From assembly GCF_015209725.1 (NCBI RefSeq), contig NZ_CP063656.1, positions 2,711,001 to 2,775,000 on the forward strand: DNA of 64,000 bases, in the 5' to 3' direction. A program made the position numbers and the translations under genes. The notes beneath the pieces are model-generated. The model ran no database searches and was not told the origin of the DNA. It saw only the letters and a list, made by a program, of their open reading frames with translations. Position 1 is the stretch's first letter. The number at the start of each line of letters is the position of its first letter. Below, in pieces: positions 59,775 to 64,000 of the stretch. The stretch is from Lysobacter ciconiae. GTDB taxonomy: Bacteria > Pseudomonadota > Gammaproteobacteria > Xanthomonadales > Xanthomonadaceae.

Positions 59775-60113
59775 TCAGAGCGCATCGGCATCCAGCTCGC
59801 CGGTGCGGATGCGGACCACCCGGTCAAGGTCCCAGACGAAAATCTTGCCATCGCCGATCTTGCCGGTGCCGGCGGTCTTCATGATCGCCTCGACCACGGT
59901 GTCGACCTGGTCATCGGTGATCGCCACTTCCAGCTTGATCTTGGGCAGGAAATCAACCACGTACTCGGCGCCTCGGTACAGCTCGGTGTGCCCTTTCTGC
60001 CGACCGAAGCCCTTGACCTCGGTGGCCGTGATGCCGGCTGCACCGGCCTCGGCGAGGGCCTCGCGCACGTCATCGAGCTTGAACGGCTTGATCACCGCCA
60101 TGACCATCTTCAT
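59775..60113 (-). CDS. glnB: Nitrogen regulatory protein P-II (GlnB/GlnK)
   Basis: A 112-residue trimeric signal protein. The T-loop contains RGAEYVVDF with the uridylylation site Tyr51, and the B- and C-loop signatures TGKIGDGKIFV and RIRTGE are intact. It senses 2-oxoglutarate and ATP/ADP and controls GlnD/GlnE/NtrB or AmtB. No amtB is adjacent, so GlnB versus GlnK cannot be settled. GGAG seven bases upstream of 60113 fixes the start. Confidence 0.96.
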   Translation of the reverse strand: MKMVMAVIKPFKLDDVREALAEAGAAGITATEVKGFGRQKGHTELYRGAEYVVDFLPKIKLEVAITDDQVDTVVEAIMKTAGTGKIGDGKIFVWDLDRVVRIRTGELDADAL

Positions 60114-60289
60114 CGCGAACTCCGGGGCTGCAGGGCATCGTGGCGACGAGGATAGCGCGAAGCCCGGCGACCGCTGCGGTAAACTGGGCATCTGGCCTGT
60201 CAGATTTTTCCGACAGCCCATCGCGGGCCCGGCCGATTGTGGTGCGACTTCGCGCGACCCAGTGTTGAACCATTGCCGGAGGAGCCAAC

Positions 60290-60589
60290 ATGATTGATCT
60301 CAACCACATCGATGAACTTGCACGACGTCTCAGCGGCCTGGTGCCGCCCAGCCTTCGCGAGGGTCGCGAGGAGCTGCAACAGAACTTCAAGTCCGTCCTG
60401 CAGTCGGGTCTGTCGCGGCTGGATCTGGTGACGCGCGAGGAGTTCGATGTGCAGCGCGCGGTCCTGTTGCACACCCGGGAAAAACTCGACCAGTTGCAGC
60501 GCACCGTGACCGAGCTGGAAGCGCAGCTGGGCTCACGCGTGAACGCCGGCGCGGAAAGCGCCGACCCATCCGCGCCTCCTCGCCACTGA
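60290..60589 (+). CDS. ubiK: Ubiquinone biosynthesis accessory factor UbiK (YqiC/BMFP family)
   Basis: A 99-residue protein. Residues 1-50 are amphipathic helices (IDELARRLSGLVPPSLREGREELQQNFKSVLQSGLSRLDLV), followed by TREEFDVQRAVLLHTREKLDQL and a coiled coil to about residue 85. UbiK trimers assist UbiJ in late ubiquinone synthesis and can bind membranes. GGAGG precedes the ATG. The downstream gene is comM, 9 bp away. Confidence 0.9.
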   Translation: MIDLNHIDELARRLSGLVPPSLREGREELQQNFKSVLQSGLSRLDLVTREEFDVQRAVLLHTREKLDQLQRTVTELEAQLGSRVNAGAESADPSAPPRH

Positions 60590-60598
60590 CCTGCCCCG

Positions 60599-62113
60599 AT
60601 GAACCTGGCACTCGTGCACAGCCGTGCGCGATCGGGCATCCGTGCCGCTCCGGTCCGCGTGGAGGTGCATCTGGGCGGCGGGCTGCCGTCGATGTCGATC
60701 GTCGGCTTGCCGGAAACCGCGGTGCGCGAATCGCGTGAGCGCGTGCGCGCCGCGATCCAGTGCGCCCAGTTCGAATTCCCGGCCCGGCGGATCACCGTCA
60801 ACCTCGCCCCCGCCGACCTGCCCAAGGGCGGCGGTCGCTTCGACCTGCCGATCGCTCTGGGGATCCTCGCCGCCAGTGGGCAGATCCCGCCGGAGGCCCT
60901 GGGTGAGTACGAGTTCCTCGGCGAGCTGGGCCTGACCGGCGAGTTGCGCGCGGTGGACGCGGTGCTGCCGGCCGCGCTGGCCGCGGCCCAGGCCGGACGC
61001 AAACTGGTCGTACCGCCCGCCAACGGCGCCGAAGCCGCACTGGTCAGTGAGGGTGAGACACGGACCGCGCGCACGCTGCTGGAAGTGTGCGCGATGCTGT
61101 CCGGGCACAAATCGCTGCCACGCGCCGACGCTCCAGCCCCGAGTCGGCGCGTCGGACCGGACCTGGCCGACGTGCGCGGCCAGGCGCATGCGCGCCGCGC
61201 ACTGGAGGTCGCCGCGGCGGGTGGCCACCATCTGCTCCTCGTGGGGCCGCCAGGCTGCGGCAAGACCCTGCTCGCGTCCCGTTTGCCCGGTCTGCTGCCG
61301 GTGGCCAGCGACGCCGAAGCGCTGGATTCGGCGGCCGTCGCTTCGCTGGGCGGACGTGGCGTGGACGCGTCGCTGTGGCGGGAACGCCCGTTCCGCTCCC
61401 CGCACCACACGGCCAGTGCGGTCGCGCTGGTCGGCGGTGGCGCCGAGCCGCGACCGGGCGAAATTTCCATGGCGCACAACGGCGTACTGTTCCTGGACGA
61501 GCTGCCCGAGTGGAGCCGGCGCACGCTGGAGGTGCTGCGCGAGCCACTGGAGTCGGGCACCGTCACCATCGCGCGCGCCGCCCGCAGCGTCGAGTTCCCG
61601 GCGCGCTTCCAGCTGGTCGCAGCCATGAACCCCTGTCCCTGCGGCTGGGCCGGCGACCCCAGCGGGCGCTGCCGCTGCAGCCCGGACATGGTCTTGAACT
61701 ACCGCGCGCGCATCTCCGGCCCGCTGATGGACCGGATCGACCTGCACGTCGAGGTACCCAGGCTGCCGCCATCGGAACTGCGACCGGATGCCGCGCCTTC
61801 CGAGAACAGCGATACCGTCCGCGAGCGAGTGGTTGCCGCCCGCGAGCTGCAGCTGGCCCGTTCCGGCAAGGCCAACGCCCACCTCAGTCAAGCAGAGACC
61901 GGGTCGACTTGCCGTCTGGCCGAGACCGATTTTGCCCTACTGGAACGCGCGATCGACACCCTCCACCTGTCGGCGCGCTCGATGCACCGGATCCTGCGGG
62001 TGGCGCGGACGATCGCCGACCTGGCCGGCAGTCCACAGATCCAGACCACGCACCTGAGCGAGGCGATCGGCTACCGGCGAGTGGATCGCGGGATGCCCTT
62101 GGCAACCGCCTGA
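60599..62113 (+). CDS. comM: ComM/YifB family Mg-chelatase-like AAA+ helicase
   Basis: A 504-residue protein. The N-terminal domain (VRVEVHLGGGLPSMSIVGLPETAVRESRERVRAAI) is the ChlI-like fold-back region. Walker A is GPPGCGKT (216-223), Walker B GVLFLDELPEWSR, with the sensor RFQLVAAMNPCPCGW and the Cys-rich CPCGWAGDPSGRCRC. The C-terminal helical domain ends GYRRVDRG. ComM drives branch migration during natural transformation, so a competence role is expected. Confidence 0.96.
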   Translation: MNLALVHSRARSGIRAAPVRVEVHLGGGLPSMSIVGLPETAVRESRERVRAAIQCAQFEFPARRITVNLAPADLPKGGGRFDLPIALGILAASGQIPPEALGEYEFLGELGLTGELRAVDAVLPAALAAAQAGRKLVVPPANGAEAALVSEGETRTARTLLEVCAMLSGHKSLPRADAPAPSRRVGPDLADVRGQAHARRALEVAAAGGHHLLLVGPPGCGKTLLASRLPGLLPVASDAEALDSAAVASLGGRGVDASLWRERPFRSPHHTASAVALVGGGAEPRPGEISMAHNGVLFLDELPEWSRRTLEVLREPLESGTVTIARAARSVEFPARFQLVAAMNPCPCGWAGDPSGRCRCSPDMVLNYRARISGPLMDRIDLHVEVPRLPPSELRPDAAPSENSDTVRERVVAARELQLARSGKANAHLSQAETGSTCRLAETDFALLERAIDTLHLSARSMHRILRVARTIADLAGSPQIQTTHLSEAIGYRRVDRGMPLATA

Positions 62114-62165
62114 AGGATTGACCGCGCATCAACCCGTCACCGGTGATTCGGCGGCGGCCGCTCGC

Positions 62166-62378
62166 CTATTTGGCGATCTTTTCCAGTGCGCTGCCCTTAT
62201 GCGCGGCGATGTGATCGGTCTTGTCGCTCTTTATCTCGTACTGCGGCTCCTCCGCGCTGGCGCGATGGGTGTGGCCCTTGTAGTCGAAATCACGCTTGTG
62301 AACCTTGGTGATCCTGCCGCTGACGTGGCCGGCTTCCGAGTTCCAGCGCACGTGGTCGCCCACCTTGAATTCCGCCAT
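62166..62378 (-). CDS. DUF2945 (hypervirulence-associated TUDOR) small protein
   Basis: A 70-residue protein: FKVGDHVRWNSEAGHVSGRITKVHKRDFDYKGHTHRASAEEPQYEIKSDKTDHIAAHKGSALEKI, an SH3/Tudor-like fold. GAGGAGGG four bases before the ATG is a strong ribosome-binding site. The role is unknown; the fold suggests nucleic-acid or protein contact. It is followed by nothing on the same strand and is convergent with comM. Confidence 0.85.
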   Translation of the reverse strand: MAEFKVGDHVRWNSEAGHVSGRITKVHKRDFDYKGHTHRASAEEPQYEIKSDKTDHIAAHKGSALEKIAK

Positions 62379-62505
62379 GACACCCTCCTCTCGCTTCAAC
62401 AGGGGGCGGGGACGCGCGGTAGCCGATACTCCCGGCGCGCTCAAAACCAGTGCCGCCCCTTCCATGGGGCAGCATCCTCCCGCGCGGGTGGTGGGCGCGT
62501 CAGCG

Positions 62506-63801
62506 TCAGGCCAGCGCCGGCTCGCTCTGGAACTGCTCCTCCTCGGTCGACCCGGTCAGGGCGGTGGTCGAGGACTGTCCGCTCTGGATGACCTGGGTGA
62601 CCGAATCGAAATAACCGGTGCCGACCTCGCGCTGGTGCTTGACCGCGGTGAAGCCTTCGCTGGCAGCGGCGAATTCGGCCTGCTGCAGCTCGACGAAAGC
62701 GCTCATCTGGCGCTGCGCGTAGCCGCGGGCGAGGTGGAACATGCCGTAGTTCAGTGCGTGGAAGCCGGCCAGGGTGATGAACTGGAACTTGTAGCCCATC
62801 GCCGCCAGTTCGATCTGAAAGCGGGCGATGGTCGCGTCGTCCAGGTTGGCCTTCCAGTTGAAGCTGGGCGAGCAGTTGTAGGCCAGCAGCTTGCCCGGGG
62901 ACCTGGCGTGGATCGCCTCGGCGAACCGGCGCGCAAACTCCAGGTCCGGCTTGCCGGTCTCGCACCACACCAGGTCGGCGTAGGGCGCGTAGGCCAGGCC
63001 GCGGCTGATCGCCTGGTCGATGCCCTTGCGGGTCTTGTAGAAGCCTTCGACGGTGCGTTCGCCGGTGACGAACGGGGCATCGGTCGGGTCGATGTCGGAC
63101 GTCAGCAGGTCGGCGGCTTCGGCGTCGGTACGGGCGACGATCAGGGTCGGCACGCCCATGACATCGGCGGCCAGACGCGCGGCGACCAGCTTTTCGATCG
63201 CCTCCCGGGTCGGCACCAGCACCTTGCCGCCCATGTGGCCGCACTTCTTCGCACTGGCCAGTTGGTCCTCGAAATGCACCCCGGCCGCGCCGGCCTCGAT
63301 CATGCCCTTCATCAGCTCGAACGCGTTCAGCACGCCGCCAAAACCGGCCTCCGCGTCGGCGACGATCGGCTGCAGAAAGTCGATGTCACCGCTGCCTTCG
63401 GCGCACTGGATCTGGTCGGCGCGCAGAAGTGTGTTGTTGATGCGCTTGACCACCGCCGGCACCGAGTCGGCCGGGTACAGCGACTGGTCCGGGTACATCT
63501 GCCCGCCCAGGTTGGCGTCGGCGGCGACCTGCCAGCCGGAGAGGTAGATCGCCTTCAGTCCGGCCTTGACCTGCTGCATGGCTTGGTTGCCGGTCAGCGC
63601 GCCCAGGGCGTTGACGAAATCCTCGCGCTGCAGTGACTGCCACAGCTTGTCGGCGCCCAGGCGGGCCAGGCTGTGCTCGACGGCGACGGTGCCACGCAGA
63701 CGCACGACCTCCTCGGCCGAGTAGGGACGGGTGATGCCCTTCCAGCGGGGGTTGGTGTTCCAGTCGTCACGGATCTGATCGGCGGTGGGTTGAGTGCTCA
63801 T
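62506..63801 (-). CDS. aceA: Isocitrate lyase
   Basis: A 431-residue enzyme cleaving isocitrate to glyoxylate and succinate in the glyoxylate bypass. The catalytic loop is KKCGHMGGKVLVP with Cys187. GVHFEDQLASA, WCETGKPDLEFARRFAEAIH, NCSPSFNW and FQFITLAGFHALNYGMF are also diagnostic. It is standard length. It lies 55 bp downstream of aceB on the same strand. Confidence 0.97.
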   Translation of the reverse strand: MSTQPTADQIRDDWNTNPRWKGITRPYSAEEVVRLRGTVAVEHSLARLGADKLWQSLQREDFVNALGALTGNQAMQQVKAGLKAIYLSGWQVAADANLGGQMYPDQSLYPADSVPAVVKRINNTLLRADQIQCAEGSGDIDFLQPIVADAEAGFGGVLNAFELMKGMIEAGAAGVHFEDQLASAKKCGHMGGKVLVPTREAIEKLVAARLAADVMGVPTLIVARTDAEAADLLTSDIDPTDAPFVTGERTVEGFYKTRKGIDQAISRGLAYAPYADLVWCETGKPDLEFARRFAEAIHARSPGKLLAYNCSPSFNWKANLDDATIARFQIELAAMGYKFQFITLAGFHALNYGMFHLARGYAQRQMSAFVELQQAEFAAASEGFTAVKHQREVGTGYFDSVTQVIQSGQSSTTALTGSTEEEQFQSEPALA

Positions 63802-63856
63802 GGCGATGTCCTGTGTGGGGTTGCATTCGGGGCGGAGCAGGAAGAAGCGGCGCGCG

Positions 63857-64000
63857 TCACTCGAGGCGGCGGTAGGCGGGAACGGTGAGGAAATCCTCGA
63901 GGGTGTCGGCGTGGCAAAGGCGGTCGAGCATGCCGATGGCTTCCTCGATCCGGCTGCCGCCGATGAGCTCGCGGCGGTCGCCCAGGCGCACCGGCAGACC
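63857..64000 (-). CDS. aceB: Malate synthase A, 3' end only
   Basis: The last 47 codons of a frame running off the right edge on the minus strand. The peptide is …GLPVRLGDRRELIGGSRIEEAIGMLDRLCHADTLEDFLTVPAYRRLE, and the DFLT-PAYRRL ending is typical of malate synthase A. It condenses glyoxylate and acetyl-CoA. The order aceB-aceA is consistent with one operon; the identification rests on a short C-terminus plus context. Confidence 0.75.
   Translation of the reverse strand, partial: GLPVRLGDRRELIGGSRIEEAIGMLDRLCHADTLEDFLTVPAYRRLE

Overview
The window is a stretch of chromosome from a high-GC (clearly above 65% by eye) gammaproteobacterium. I place it in the Lysobacteraceae (Xanthomonadaceae), probably near Lysobacter or Luteimonas. 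Reasons: an OleB/OleC hydrocarbon pair, a biosynthetic speA next to a divergent speE, the glnB-type PII / ubiK / comM neighbourhood, an aceB-aceA pair, an rdgC/plsB/cfa block, a Mn exporter behind a yybP-ykoY-type leader, and short TARAAT-like -10 boxes followed by GGC close to start codons. Almost all of it is gene-dense core chromosome. I see no rRNA, tRNA, IS element, phage or CRISPR array.

Layout. 1-7 kb: end of hemC, a small predicted barrel protein, a nucleotide-transporter-like MFS protein, an M48 protease and LemA (one minus-strand unit), then a secreted serine hydrolase. 7.1-8.9 kb: a lysine/alanine-rich histone-H1-like protein and a 0.7 kb gene-poor interval with dyads and two terminator-like hairpins. 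8.9-12 kb (minus): the SPFH/NfeD pair and gcvT-gcvH. 12-20 kb: an aldo/keto reductase; a Mn2+ riboswitch with a GDT1-type exporter; a diguanylate cyclase; a nucleoside transporter coupled to a PfkB kinase; dusB; metK. 20-28 kb is the accessory-looking part: a 1939-residue trimeric autotransporter with a collagen-like stalk, followed by a secreted subtilisin.

28-37 kb (plus): acid phosphatase lipoprotein, a second lipoprotein, plsB, cfa, a VOC protein, rdgC and a YgjP-type metallopeptidase. 37-42 kb: hemH with an alpha/beta hydrolase, a SYLF protein, and tatABC with an RDD protein. 42-48 kb: two polytopic membrane proteins, a class I amidotransferase, and glyQ / tiny membrane protein / glyS. 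48-54 kb: oleB-oleC (minus) diverging from argS and a SPOR protein. 54-60 kb: a beta-hydroxyacid dehydrogenase, speA, speE, a DUF4153 protein and a PII protein. 60-64 kb: ubiK, comM, a small DUF2945-type protein, aceA, and the 3' end of aceB at the window edge.

How the genes work together. Metabolic links include the glyoxylate bypass (aceB/aceA), glycine cleavage (gcvT/H), polyamine synthesis (metK supplies SAM; speA and speE), phospholipid synthesis and modification (plsB, cfa) and haem synthesis (hemC, hemH). Envelope functions include Tat export, LemA with M48, the SPFH/NfeD pair, the adhesin and the subtilisin. The least ordinary items are the collagen-stalk adhesin and its leader, the Mn-sensing leader, the 8.2-8.8 kb interval, the membrane protein nested between the glycyl-tRNA synthetase genes, and the oleBC pair without oleA or oleD nearby.
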